64,000 bases of DNA, from positions 609,263-673,262 of the forward strand of contig CACVBU010001376.1 in assembly GCA_902728285.1 (NCBI GenBank), in the 5' to 3' direction. Positions 1-11,794 of the stretch are shown here, one piece after another (positions within the stretch are counted from its first letter, which is position 1; each line of letters starts with the position of its first letter). The notes beneath the pieces are model-generated. The model did not search any database. It saw only the letters and a program-made list of their open reading frames with translations, and was not told the DNA's origin. Position numbers and translations under genes: made by a program. The DNA is from Clytia hemisphaerica. Lineage: Eukaryota; Cnidaria; Hydrozoa; Leptothecata; Clytiidae.

Positions 1-46
1 AGAACTGCACAAATACTATTTTTCGATACACAGGTTCAAAAAATAC

Positions 47-318
47 GCAACAAAAATAAAAAGTACGCAAAAAAAATAAAAAAGTACGCAAAAAAAATGA
101 AAAGTACGCAACAAAAATAAAAAGTACGCAACAAAAATAAAAAGTACGCGACAAAAATAAAAAGTACGCAACAAAAATGAAAAACTACGTAGCAAAAATA
201 AAAACTACGTAGAAAAAATAAAAAGTACGCAAAAAAAATGAAAAGTGTGCAAAAAAAATAAAAGTATGCAAAAAAAATAAAAAGTACGCAAAGAAAATAA
301 AAAGTACACAAAAAAAAT
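47..318. repeat. Left TIR tandem array, ~20-bp unit
   Basis: About 13 imperfect copies of a unit like aaaaataaaaagtacgcaac. The same unit in reverse complement forms the array at 4370-4650, so the arrays belong to the terminal inverted repeats. The open frames across it encode only Phe/Leu/Tyr-rich low-complexity peptides and are not genes. Confidence 0.9.
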
Positions 319-919
319 CTTCTAGCCGACCGTTGTCCGGGCCGAGAAGTCCGGCTGAGAAGGGATCTGGGTCAGAATTTCCGCACTGAGCTTTCCCGTC
401 GAGGCTCCATAGGCACACACGAACTTCACTGTAGAGACTTGTCTCGTTTACTTTTAAGTTTTCATTTTTATCCGGTTATTTGTTGTAGGGTTATCGAGTC
501 CCGTGCTAGCTACTTTCGTTTTCGTTTTGATGTGCCTCGTGTTTTCACTCAATCGCCATTTTCTTAGAAGTTGTTTATACCTAATTATGGTGGTCATTTT
601 ATACACTCTTGCATGTCAGTTTGTCATGGCAATTTAATTGACCTCTTGCTTGCTCTGTTTATAGTTTCATAATTTTTTTAGCTAGAAATATACCTTGAAA
701 ACGGCCCTGGCCGAAACATGTTGGAAATTTCTAGCATCTAATGGTATTTTTGTCTCGATCCTCCGTCCGATATAGTTTCATAATTGGGTATGTTACATTT
801 ATTTACTTTTGAAAGCTGAGAAAACACAAGAAGGGTCTGGGGGCATCAAAATTCCCTAATTTTGGCAAATTTTTCCACATAATATATATCTGTGACTTTT
901 TCCAGCTACACAATATAGG

Positions 920-1640
920 GCCTTCTTCTTTAGGGGTATTTGTACCCTGAGACTTAACTTAGGATTCCTGGGATCCCTTGACTGGTAGCTGTAAAGCTGT
1001 AGGGGCACCAGTTGACCGGTTGGTTGGGTTGGCAAACGATATCATACTCCAGGATGCAAGTGAAATTTTCCAATCCGCGGACCTGGACGGGGGTTCGGTT
1101 ATTATCAATTAGGGTTAGGGTTGGAGCTCGAGAGTCATAATATCCAGACGATCTCAATCGAACGGAATCGACGATCGAACCAAATCGAACGCAATCGACC
1201 GATTGAAATTCAATTGTCGAACGCAATCAAACGTCAAAATTCTGGGTAATATTCGATTGGTTTGATTGTTGTTCGACTGGTTCGATCGTCGATTCCGTTC
1301 GATTGAGATCGTATGGCTTTATTCTTGCAGCTTCCCAACATCCAAGCTCTCAAACATCACAAGCCGAATGAAATTACTTTCGATTTCCCGTAGAAGAAAT
1401 TATGCGATGAACAATCCGGGGGTCAATGTATCGACGATCGAACGCAATCGAATGCAATCGAACATCAATCGAACGCAATCGAATATCAATCGAATCTGAA
1501 AATTGCGGTAATATTCGATTGAGATTCGATCTGGTAATATAAGGCTGAAGGCCTTCTTAGGGGCATTCGTACCCTGAGATTTAACTTTGGATCCCGTAGG
1601 GATCCTTGTTAGGGGCACCAGTAGTAGGGTTGGGAGCTTT
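920..1640. repeat. Direct repeat pair flanking a degenerate ATCGAAC minisatellite
   Basis: A block at about 921-1030 (ggccttcttctttaggggta, then flanks of aggggcacca) recurs in the same orientation at about 1549-1640. Between them are many degenerate copies of aatcgaacgc and its complement. The same minisatellite unit, with the linked phrase aatattaccca, occurs at 15180-15420 and 15890-16400, so this is a dispersed family. It shows no coding potential. Confidence 0.6.
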
Positions 1641-3122
1641 CTTAATTATGGTCTGATATTGGCCAAAATGCCCCAAAATAGGCAAGGTGACAAAATATTG
1701 CAAGAAGAGAGTTTTAGACCAGGTATCTGTGCTGCAACCTCAAGAAAAAAATGTTTGAAATAGGTCAAAAAAGTCAAAATTTCATGAATTTTTAGTATTT
1801 TGTCTAACCCGGTGCGTACCAGCTCCAGACTCCAAACTTCATCCAAGGTTTGTGACATAATCAATTGCCTATTTGGAAGAATTTTGACCAAAGAAAGTTA
1901 CATATTAACCAGAAATAGTCAAAGAACAAGCACCACACAGAAATGCCTATTTTGGGGCATTTTGGCAAACTTGGTGCATAGGGGTAGCAGGCTGAGTATT
2001 GATTTTCAGCCAAAATTAGTGTGATTTTCGGAATCAGCACCCGCCAAAAAATTTCCAAAAACAACTTGTTAGTTAGGGTAAAAAATCGAAAAACAGGTCG
2101 ATTATGTTCCCCCTCTATACTTGGAGATCCTATAAATTAACCAATGTCCGTCCGTCTGGTCCCAGCTTTTCTCGGGATTGGTTAATTAGTATTTTTCTGT
2201 TTTTTTTTTTAGCTGGTTATGATGCTAAATGGCAATAACCAACATGTGAGTTGCCTAAAAATAGGATTTTTTTGGACTTGCAAAATTGCTCCGTCATTTT
2301 TTTTCTGACTTTTGGCAGAAAGATAGTTTTTTCGCGATTATTTCAAATATATATTTCGACAAATTTATCTACATTTTGTGTCCCATTCTTGTCTATTTAT
2401 CCTTAGTCTAGGCAAAACGGATATCACCTTATTTCGAACAAACAGACTAAGTCGCAGACCCGGTAATTAATTATGCTTCTACTCGACCGGGAAAAATTTT
2501 CCTGTCCTGTTCAGTCAATGTGGACTTTAATCAATTAGGTGTTATCCGCGAAATTTAGTCCTAATGGAAATACCGTTTTTTGAAATATTTACCCACCAGG
2601 TGGAGTACTCTGGAAAGTAGATTTTTAAAATGGTTTTTGCAATAGCCTCTCCCAGACAAAACTTGAATATGGGGTTGGGGGTGGAGGATATAACATTTTT
2701 TGGAAATTCACCTCTCAGACATTCTGACGTTTGACCGGACAGCAGGACAAACCCCGCTGGACATTCAAACTTTTTAACCCCCCCCCCTGTATATTAGTTT
2801 TTAAAAATATTTTCATCTGTCAAAGAGAAGGCCCCTCATTTTTCTCTAAAAAGCCTCTATTTGCCTTATTTTTGGGTTTACAGTAGTACGATTTCTAACC
2901 CCCCCAGTTAGATAGTTTTCCTGGAAAATTCGATCTGTTGAGTAATTATTTCAAAATTTTCATTCCTAGAAAGAAGCCTCCAGTCGAACCTCAATCAACG
3001 TATTCACGCAACCTCGTACCCATACCTAATCAATTATTTTCTTTTTACTACGGCGTTATTAGCCAGTCGTGCCTCAATCAACGTATACACGCAACCTCGT
3101 ATCCACGCGTTCTTGAAATCAA
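1641..3122. other. Interior of composite element, no gene seen
   Basis: About 1.5 kb with short poly-C and poly-T runs. Only short open frames lacking any recognisable domain are present. Confidence 0.5.
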
Positions 3123-3345
3123 ATGAAATCAAATAATGAAGGGAATGTGAGAATGAAGGGAATGTGAGAATGAAGGGAATGTGGGGAGGAAGGGAATGAA
3201 GGGAAGGGTGTGAGAATGAAGGGAATGTGGGGAGGAAGGTAATGAAGGGAACGTTAAAATGAAAAGAATATGGCGATGAAGGGAATGAAGGGAAGAAAGG
3301 AAATGGGGGTATATTGGAATATGGGAAGAAAGGGAATATAGGATC
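3123..3345. repeat. Purine-rich minisatellite (gaatgaagggaatgtga type)
   Basis: Tandem imperfect units of about 17 bp, almost purely purine on the + strand. The antisense Ser/His/Leu/Pro-rich reading frame is a by-product of this composition. Confidence 0.75.
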
Positions 3346-3439
3346 ATAGGAACATGGAGAAAAGGGTAATAGAATTATCTCCTAATGTCCAGGGGTAAAT
3401 TTTAGTGTCCAGGGTGTCGATGTGATGCTTGTCCGGGGG

Positions 3440-3612
3440 TAAAAAGCGTCAGGGGGAATAGCCCAAATCACGCATCACGCCTCAAATCTTTGCCCTATCA
3501 CGCATCACGCTAAAATCTTGATCACGCCATCACGCCAAAAAGATCTCTAATCACGCCATCACGCAAGAAAAATGTCCCAATCACACCATCACGCAAACCA
3601 CTGGGGGGCCTC
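3440..3612. repeat. ATCACGC(C)ATCACGC repeat cluster
   Basis: Five or more copies of a doublet atcacgcatcacgc separated by variable spacers and ending in cacgcaaaccactgggggg. The same doublet and the same terminal phrase occur in the elements at 4953-5790 and, inverted, at 13020-13150. Spacers are short and irregular, so this is not CRISPR. Confidence 0.7.
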
Positions 3613-3619
3613 TCGGGTG

Positions 3620-4321
3620 AGTTAGGGCGTGTCTAGATTTTTAAAAATCACAAATCCCGAATCCGCGACCAATAGCACCCATTCTCAGGGATTCACTTAT
3701 GGATTTTTAGATGACCTATACCTTATGGTTTCAGGACCCGGTTGTTACGTAATCAAATATTAACCTAAAAATTAATTATTAAAGAAAATGTGAATTATGA
3801 CGTCATCAAATTATGACGTCATAAATCGTAAATTAGCTCTAACTCTATAAGTACATGTCGAATCTTTGTCAAATTTGGACCAAAGATGCATCTTAATGGT
3901 GCCAAACTTTTCAATGAAAAATTTTTTGAAAATTTTGATGACGTCAGCAAAAAATGCAAAAAATCGAAAAATATAATTTTTTGCTGACGTCATCAGATTT
4001 TTCCAAAATTTCTTTTCTCAAAAAGTTACATTGCAGTTAGATGCATCTTTGGTTCAAATTTGGGAAAGATTGGACATGTATTTTTAATATTATAGCGATT
4101 ATACGATTCATGACGTCACCAAATTCGATCAAATTATGATGTCATGATTACAATTTCTTTAATAATTAATTTTTAAGTTAATATTTAATTACGTAACAAC
4201 CGGGTCCTGAAACGTTAAGGTATAGAGGTACTTCAGAGCCCTAAGTGGATCTCTGAATTTGGCTGCTATTGGTAGCGAAAACTTAGGGTAAACTGTTAGG
4301 TTTCTGAGACTTGCCCTAAGT
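3620..4321. mobile_element. Large imperfect palindrome (fold-back MITE)
   Basis: Two ~350-bp arms are inverted copies of each other around an axis near 3966. Matching landmarks include ttaggaggc-type ends (ttagggc), the phrase ggacccggttgttacgtaat with its complement, and accaaagatgcatct with its complement. The arms carry several TGACGTCA palindromes. It is nested in the 1-4694 element. No protein is encoded. Confidence 0.85.
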
Positions 4322-4369
4322 CACTCGAGCTCTTGGACCTCTTCGGCCCTCACGACGGCCGGCTGAAAG

Positions 4370-4650
4370 ATTTTTTTTGTGTACTTTTTTGTTTTTATTT
4401 TTTTTGCGTACTTTTTATTTTTTTTGTGTAGTTTTTATTTTTTTTGCGTAGTTTTTATTTTCTTTGCGTAGTTTTTATTTTTGTTGCGTACTTTTTATTT
4501 TTGTTGCGTACTTTTCATTTTTGTTGCGTACTTTTTATTTTTATTGCGTACTTTTTATTTTTGTTGCGTACTTTTTTATTTTTTTTGCGTACTTTTTATT
4601 TTTTTTGCGTACTTTTTGTTTTTTTTGCGTACTTTTTATTTTTTTCGCGT
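4370..4650. repeat. Right TIR tandem array
   Basis: About 13 copies of ttgcgtactttttatttttg, the reverse complement of the array at 47-318. It forms the inner part of the right terminal inverted repeat. Confidence 0.9.
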
Positions 4651-4952
4651 ATTTTTTGAACCTGTGTATCGAAAAATAGTATTTGTGCAGTTCTCGGCCA
4701 CCGTATGACCGTCTAAATTTGTCATTTACGGTTTATATATTATATTTGTCTTTGTTTCTTAACTATTATAATTAAGTACTCAATGTACAGTACGGGCCTC
4801 GCGTTACAAAGATAATCCAATTGTCTCCAAGAGAGAGTAGTCATGTTTAATGTTTGGAACTTTGTGTACTGATAAGTAGAAAAAGTTAAGATGGCTTCTT
4901 TCAGTTTTAAAATGGTGACCTGTTAAAACATTTATGGTTAAAATCGTATTCT

Positions 4953-5790
4953 ATGCATGAGGCTCCCCCCAGTGGACCTTCAATTCACGCAATCACGCAA
5001 ATTTTCTTCGAGTTTCACGCAATAACCCGATTTTTAAGAAAGTCGGAAAATTTTCGGGAAAAATCGGGGAAACATTGGAAAATCGGGAAAACTGCACATG
5101 ATTAGTGGAAAAAAGGGAAATTTTACGTATTCACGCACAAATTAGCCCAGATTCACGCATTCACGCAATCAAAACGCAAATTTTCACGTTCACATAGACT
5201 AGGAAACTAGTCGTTGAAAATACAAAAAATCAAGCTCCAAATAAAAAGAATCGAAGCGGTGAAGTTGCGTCTCTTTTCTGAATTTCAACGACTAGAAGCT
5301 ACTTCCCTCAAAAAACGTTGTTTAATTTTACAACTTTTTTTAGGTTTTTGAGAATCCATCCAACTTTTTTGAGTAAATGATATTTCATAGTAACATTGAA
5401 CATGGGAACATATAAATAAATGAGCATTTCCAAAAACGCAATAAACAGAAAGAAAAATAAATGCAATCCCGCACGGGTCAGACACACAGAAATCTGTATG
5501 TCTCTCCTTACGATTTTAGGTGAAGAAAAAAAGGCGTTGGAAGTAGCTTCTAGTCGGTTATTTTCCTTTTCTCTCACGCGCGCTGAATATTTAATTAGTG
5601 TTTACATTATTTGATTGACAGTTTTATTATAAGGTTATAAGTAATAACCGATTAGTTTACTAGTCTAACGTTCACACAAATTTTTTCAATTCACGCATTC
5701 ACACATTTTTTTCCAGTTTTCACGCATTCATGCAACCGAAAATGCCCATTCACGCATTCACGCAAACCGCTGGGAGGGCCCCATGCATGA
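4953..5790. mobile_element. TIR element with CACGCATTCACGCA repeats
   Basis: Ends ggctccccccagtgg (from 4961) and ccgctgggagggcc (to about 5780) are inverted, and atgcatga occurs on both sides (4953-4960 and 5783-5790), consistent with an 8-bp target duplication as in hAT-type elements. Subterminal regions hold clusters of attcacgcattcacgca. No transposase is present, so it is non-autonomous. Confidence 0.65.
5290..5555. mobile_element. Nested short TIR element
   Basis: gactagaagctacttcc at 5290-5306 is exactly inverted at 5539-5555. A second inverted pair, actagtcgttgaaaat at about 5209 and atttcaacgactag at 5281-5294, abuts it, suggesting more than one insertion inside the 4953-5790 element. 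Reading frames inside are short and unrecognised. Confidence 0.6.
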
Positions 5791-5893
5791 TTTGACTTTT
5801 ATTAAGCCTTCATAAAGAAATTAATCATGATATAGCCTATATGACCAACAAAAGGTTTCATTCGTAATAGTGCACAGCATGCTGGATTTTCAC

Positions 5894-6612
5894 TTAAGGG
5901 CTCTGACCATAGTCCAAAAATTGATTTTGGTATTTGAACATAAAAGTTATATTTCAGGTTCCTTAACACTTTTAACAAAGAATTGCCTATATAAATTGCT
6001 TTTTAATCGAATCCCTTAAGAGTAATTAAGAATTTAATTGCAAAAATGACGTTATGAACTTTAAAAAGATGTTAATAATATGTTGCATCACCCTCTTTTA
6101 CAAAAAGTGCTTAGTTTTAATGGGCAATTAACTTTTTTGTTTCAAAATTTCTTTACCCTGTCCGCAAAGAATTGAACTATTTTAAATTTTGCGGAAAATT
6201 TTTCTAAAAAGATGTGTCAAAAGTTATGACTGTTTTTTTAAGCAAAATCCAGATGAAAAATTGATGAAAAACCACTATTTTGAAGATTTCGAGACAAAGA
6301 AGCATTTACAAAAATTTTCCGCAAAATTTTTTATTGTTCGTTAAAAGATACACCATCTACTACGAAAAATTTTTCAAAATGTTTTTTCTTTGTCGAAACT
6401 AAGCTCTTCAAAGTTGAAATACTCTTCCTCGCAAAAGTCTTCATTTTCTTCTTCATCAAATTTTTTCAATGCAATTTTTGAATTTTCAGATTCAGGAATA
6501 GTTTGTCTAACAGAAAATGTATAACATGCCATAGTTTTGTTGGTCACATCAGTCAGAAAACACATTTTAAACACGGCAATTATGAAAAATTCACTATGGT
6601 CAGAGCCCTTAA
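5894..6612. mobile_element. TTAA-flanked MITE (piggyBac-type target)
   Basis: TTAA at 5894-5897 and 6609-6612 flank a 16-bp perfect TIR, gggctctgaccatagt. Length is 719 bp including both TTAA sites. TTAA target duplication is characteristic of the piggyBac superfamily, although the TIR does not start with the usual CCC. A 66-codon acidic frame on the minus strand (6374-6574) is the only notable ORF and is not a transposase. Confidence 0.75.
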
Positions 6613-9600
6613 ATGATTCTGACTAATTGATCGATTCATTAGCAAACAACCCACGAGAGAGACGCATTCTATTCTAATCACCCTTTTATCAATCACACGT
6701 AAACCTCATTTTGATCTAGAAATAATTATTTTGGCATCATTTTCAAAGTCTTCGAAATGAGTTTCTTTGGATATTCGCACACGCCACGCTGAAGATGATA
6801 TTTGTATGTGTGTCAGATGAATATGTTTAGTTAATTTCTCTGGTTATCTACGGTCATAGAGAAGAAAACATATTTTTTTTCAATCAGTGATTCCGACCTT
6901 CCTTTTCACAATTCTATTTCTTAGAAGAGTGTCGGAATTACAGGAGGGGTGTCGACATTAGACCAACTAACGGTATGTGGTAGATACAGAGATATCAGGA
7001 AATGCCAACATATGTCGGTCCTTTAAGAGGTTACTATAAAGAAATGTGATATGATTTTCCCCTACTTTATTTAGAAAACTCTTCTTGCTAAGTACGTCAA
7101 ATTCCTGGCTTGAGTAGCTTTATAACTTTGAGAATTCTAGACTAGATTCTTACTCAGTTAAAATCACTCTCGTATAAATCTTGAATTTGAATAGACCCAA
7201 ATTGCCAGAAAAATGTTGAGATTAACATTGAGTTTAAAGCCCCAAAGGGGCCAGAGATGAATCTTCAATCTTTCTCAAGCAAAAAAAAGTGAAGCCTTAA
7301 GATTTAGAATGGCAGATTGAATCTAGCACTTTCTTTGTTTTCACACGGCATATTTTTCGAAATTTGCCGATATGTTTTGCTTTTAATCTGGCGTTTGTGT
7401 CACACGTTTAGGATTGATAATAAGTGGCTTTATTTCCCATCCAGGAGTCTCGTGTCTAGTCCTTCGAGCTTGGAAGTCAATGGCTTTTGTTAGATTGGAA
7501 TGAGTAATTAAATAACCTTTTAAAGTTCGTTTTTGAACCGTGTTGAGTCTCGGTCTTTGTAATTCGGAAAGTGGACGTGGAGCCTTTAAAAGGGTTTAGG
7601 GTCGAACGTACCGGTTTTTTTACATCATAGGCCATCGTACCCTTCCTGGTTGTCTCGGGTCTGTTTTTCCAAATTAACATATTTACTTTGAAGTATATTC
7701 CAGAAAGATTGACAGCCCGGCACATTTTAGTTAGTTTTTTAATAATTTAGGCTGGATTATTTTAAGGTTTTCAGCTATTAGTAGGGGGCCAAGCCTTGGG
7801 TTCCGTGACATCTTTTCTACGACCTAGCCATTTTTAGTCTATTCCAAAGAACAGTATATTACAAGATATTTTTGAGAGGGAGGACGTGGAGCGAGGGTTA
7901 AATCACAAAAATGAATCCCTACAATTTTTCACAAATGAAAGAGGCCAAAAGATAAATCAAAAGTAGATCATAAATCAAGAAAAATCCGAAATAAATGAAA
8001 AATAAATCAGAATCTCCTTGGGAAAACACTAGTGTACATATGGAACTATTGAAACCAGAGAATTAATTAGTTCGGCCTAGCCCTACTTGCTTTGCTAGAA
8101 GGGGCAATGTCTCGTAATAGCAAGGAAAACCCTGGGGTATGTGCGAAAACAGTGAAAATAGACAAACTAATTTGTTTTGAAATACATATTAGTATACTAT
8201 ACACCATGTTACAACCCCATAACTCTATAATACGTATAATGTTTGTGGAAATACCGTCCGATTCAGAACTGACGTGTATTGAAAAGGCCGACGATTTTGC
8301 TTGCCATACATTGCGAACTTGTCATTGCGAACTTGTCATTGCAAGCTTGCCATATTCTTGGTCTTAGCTAGTCTGATTCGCAGACCTATACTTCCTATAA
8401 GAAACTTTTTTCGCTAGAGGATGAGCAAAAGCCTAGGTCTTAGCCTTAGTAATCAGTTTTTCTCATTGAGTTGAAGTTCGACGGGCTAAAACGAGGGATC
8501 TCTTTGATGGAAAATGAAGCCACTTATTTCCCATTCATCAAAATGCGTTGTTGTCAGACAAACGCTGATTAAAAGTAAAACCTATAGCAGCTAAAATCAG
8601 TACTAAAATATTGTACTTTAGACTTTACATACAAAAACGCTAATTATGGTACTGTAACACTTGAAAAATGCCAAAGCTCAATTCGATGTTTTGAAGCGAC
8701 TACTTTTTGAATCGTTTCTAAATACCTAAGTACCAACCGAGAACAATTCTTTCAGTTTTTTTGACGTTCAACAAGGAATGACGTTTACCTTTGAATAAGA
8801 GGTACTTGGATCTCGTCTTTTGTCGCTAATTTTTCTTTTGATAATTTTACGTATGATGGTCATTTTTTGGAAAGTTTTCAAAATTCTTAACTTAAGTGCT
8901 TGGTTAAGTTAAGTATATAAAGAAATTTTAAAGTCATCAAAGAAAGTTACTTTTTATGAAGCTTTTGGTTGACCAGATTGGTATTTTGAAGTTCGACATT
9001 CTCTTTGTTTCGTCTGAATTCTCTGTGTTTACTTCTTAGGAGGTCAATCTTTCTGATGTTAGGCTTTAAAATCAAAGTCAATTACTCAGTGGGGCTGAAA
9101 TTGCAAGGTTTTTCCACTAGGGACACAATTTTGATCATATTTCCCAATCGTGTGGAGGTCCAAGCAAGTCTGTGACACGGGGTACTTACAAAGTCATAAA
9201 TGAGGCAGTTATAATAGATATTTTTGAAAAGGAAAATAAAAGTTGGTTTTAGGCTTTTCGGGTTGTTGGCCCCTTTTTATTTTTTATTTTTCAAAGAATA
9301 TTGCTATGTGTTCGTTTCATTCAAACAGGAAGGATGCAATAATCATTCCTGAAATGTTAATTATCGTTTTAACGACTTTTTCGGCTTTTTAATTTCGATT
9401 ATTAACTACCGCTTTTGTTCCAAGATAGATAAATCACTTTTATGACCGATTAGAGAAAAGTCCGTTAAAATGTAGGTGATTTTGACAACAGTTTTCATTA
9501 GCATTGCTGTTCTGTGTTTCGTTTGTTTTTGAGGAGTTGAGTGATTTCTGTTGAAGAAGTTGAACTTTTTTGTTGTGGTAGAACACCGTATGTGAAAACC

Positions 9601-10274
9601 AAACTTTCTCTCAAGTTTTTCAAGATATGGGAAAAATATTGATAATATAATTTTTTAATGAAGGAAAAAATAACATTGAAGATTTTCTTAGCTGATTTTC
9701 TCAATTTTTTTTGTGACAAACGTTTAGGGAGAAGATCTGAGGAAATAATTTAGAAAAGTTATTTTTCTGCTGAAAGCGAGTAAATGGACGAAAGTTTAGA
9801 CAGAAGTAAAGAAGAGTGAAGTTATTGCATATACCAGGGAGGATATTTTAGAAATTCTGACCATATTACCCATGATGGGCCCACTAAAATCTAAGGTACT
9901 TTTTATAATGCTCAGATTAAGCACATACGATGAAAACATCATTAGATAGAGTAAAGTAATTGTGACATGAAAGGAGTTTTTGGACTTCTGAACTTTGAAA
10001 ACAACCCTCTGCTTTTAAACATCCCCTTCTCACCGACACGGTAGGAATTTTTCAGCCAGTTAGGTAAAAATTACGAATTAAAATTCAGTGGCGATTGATA
10101 TTCCCTTTTGTTTACAGCTGGGATTTGAATTCCATTTTTATCCAGTCAGAAAGTTAATAGGGGATGGAAAAAGGGGCAAAATTTCGCAGTGAGTATTTTT
10201 TTATTTGATTATTATAAAAATTATTTTGAGAAATTAAATTGAGATAAAAATTACACGCTTACAGAGTACACGAT
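6613..10274. other. 3.6-kb stretch without a recognisable gene
   Basis: Both strands were read. Frames are short, AT-rich and show no signal peptide, domain or splice-linked continuation that I can defend. An 82-codon minus frame at 7477-7725 and a 91-codon plus frame at 8092-8367 are the longest. Confidence 0.5.
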
Positions 10275-10497
10275 TTCTTTATAAGAACAACCAAAATTTT
10301 TGAAGCCGTCGAATATTCTTAACTTTTTTAGTTTTAAGCCTTAAAAAGGTTCTTGTTTTCACCATTTTGTGAGTATTAATATTATTGACCATTTTCCTAA
10401 GAAATAGGGTGTTTTAAGTCTCCAAAGCCTTAAGATGTTCTTAACATTTTGGCCATCGAAGCCTTATGTTCTTATAAAGTTTGTTCTTATAAAAAAG
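10275..10497. mobile_element. MITE, TTATAAGAACAA family
   Basis: ttataagaacaa (10279-10290) is inverted as ttgttcttataa (10481-10492), with internal ccattttgtgagtatt and repeated ttcttaac blocks. The same family is seen at 52769-53014 and in inverted orientation around 40736-40880. Confidence 0.7.
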
Positions 10498-10693
10498 ACT
10501 TATATTAGTTTTCCACTGAAGACGATATTTCGGTCAATTTTCCCAGTGTTAGGGGCGGGGGGATTCCCACTGGGTTTGAGTGACATTTAAAACTGCAACT
10601 GCATTGGTCTGCGTATTTGGACTGCTTTACATTTTTTTCATCACAGTATAATTTGTTTTACGTTAATTTTTTCAGAGTAAAAAAATACTGAAC

Positions 10694-11143
10694 ATGACGC
10701 TTGAGGCAGAAGAGACCATCATGAAAGCTTTGGCTGGTCCCATTTCCCTTTCCACGGTCCTCGTAACGTTTGGGCCGTACTTTTCATCGAATTATCTTGC
10801 TTACGTCATCATTTTCTTTGTTGTCATTATTGGAATCTTTGAGAAAATGGAATGGAATCGTAAAGAGAAAATTGCATCAAAATATTCAACTATTCGATCG
10901 ATTTCGAGAGAAAATTCGAAAAATTTCAACAATACTGAGAATCGAATTTCCCAAATAGAGACAATTGAAAATTCGAATGCTACACCTACAAAAGAGAGCA
11001 AATTAAAGAAGGTAATATCGAACGTTAGTCCACGTCATAAATCCATGTCCACACCTTCTAAGAAAGCAATTAGGCCACGATTAAAAGAACTTCGAAGTCG
11101 TTTTTCGAAATCGTATCATTATAGTATCGAAGAAAAAAAGTAA
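10694..11143 (+). CDS. Small single-pass membrane protein, unknown function
   Basis: A 149-residue frame with a true ATG, preceded 18 nt upstream by a good splice acceptor (ttaattttttcag at 10675), which suggests an intron in the 5' leader. Residues 1-32 are mildly hydrophobic, residues about 33-49 form a strong membrane segment (LAYVIIFFVVIIGIF), and the remainder is a basic, Ser/Thr/Asn-rich tail (about 50-149), giving an N-out or tail-in single-pass topology by the positive-inside rule. AATAAA lies 77 nt after the stop (11220-11225). I do not recognise a family. Support is the clean gene structure (acceptor, ATG, TM, poly-A signal) rather than homology, so it remains hypothetical. Confidence 0.5.
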   Translation: MTLEAEETIMKALAGPISLSTVLVTFGPYFSSNYLAYVIIFFVVIIGIFEKMEWNRKEKIASKYSTIRSISRENSKNFNNTENRISQIETIENSNATPTKESKLKKVISNVSPRHKSMSTPSKKAIRPRLKELRSRFSKSYHYSIEEKK

Positions 11144-11219
11144 ATTGGTTCATTGGTTGAAAGAAATTCTATGGTTTCTGGAAGGCTGGAACATTTTTCT
11201 TTCTTTTCTTCTTGCATTA

Positions 11220-11225
11220 AATAAA
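11220..11225 (+). terminator. Poly-A signal AATAAA
   Basis: Canonical hexamer 77 nt downstream of the 10694-11143 stop codon, followed by a T-rich stretch. Confidence 0.5.
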
Positions 11226-11794
11226 TTTTTACATTGAAGCATTTTTTGTAACCGTCAAATCACTGGTGAGTAGAATGCTTAATAGAATCGTAGAATGGTT
11301 GCTGGTTGCTGTGAAGTTAGGTTTTTAGCTTGGAAAACCTAATATTTGCCTGAAATTTTACATCAAAGATGTTCCTCATAAAAATCTGTATTCAATTCGA
11401 ACCAGCTCTTAATATTGGAATTCAAACGCACTGATTGAAGATGATCTGGTTTATAGGGTTTCAATAGCATGGTTTCTTATTTTAGAGAGACATAAAATCC
11501 GAACGGAGAGCGTGTTACTGGATTTAAAAAAATGGATATTGCGTGTATATTAGTATATTTTCAAATCATAAGACTATCTTCTTACATAGTTAGTGCGTTA
11601 GTTACCTAGTTATTTCGTCCTTTGCCACACGTCGACTCAACGTAAAAGTGGTAAAAAGAGGGAAGAGATTAAGCAAATAAATCAAATAAGTAAATATTAC
11701 AACGTTGACGAAATTTACACCTTTTTCAAAAAAACACCATAATCTGAAAAAGTTTTTGGGGGGCAGGTATTTTAAAACTAGCAATCGCAATAAG
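11226..11794. other. Spacer, nothing recognised
   Basis: AT-rich sequence without credible frames or repeats. Confidence 0.4.

Larger units (their letters stand above)
1..4694. mobile_element. Composite element with long terminal inverted repeats
   Basis: The first ~48 bases (agaactgcacaaatactatt and onward) recur as a reverse complement at about 4647-4694, and both copies run inward into an array of the same ~20-bp AT-rich unit, then into a GC-richer block (about 320-360 and 4335-4370) that is also inverted (ccgaccgttg versus cggccggctg). Each TIR is therefore roughly 350 bp. The left end coincides with the window edge, so a few terminal bases and any target duplication may be cut off. The interior has no transposase-like reading frame; it contains minisatellites and a 0.7-kb palindrome that look like nested insertions. 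It is best described as a non-autonomous foldback-type element; the superfamily is not assignable. Confidence 0.8.

Noticed and set aside
36..418. Several overlapping Phe/Leu/Tyr-rich open frames on the minus strand, with counterparts at 4444-4708
   Set aside because: They are translations of the AT-rich 20-bp terminal arrays in several frames; not genes.
3129..3347. Ser/His/Leu/Pro-rich minus frame
   Set aside because: Antisense of the purine-rich minisatellite.
3440..3612. Regularly spaced repeats resembling a CRISPR array
   Set aside because: Repeat is short (14-17 bp), degenerate, with irregular spacers, in an animal genome and in a transposon end.
7477..7725. 82-codon minus frame with ATG
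   Set aside because: No domain, no splice context and no poly-A signal that I can tie to it.
8092..8367. 91-codon plus frame
   Set aside because: Contains a simple tandem repeat at its end and no recognisable features; probably chance.
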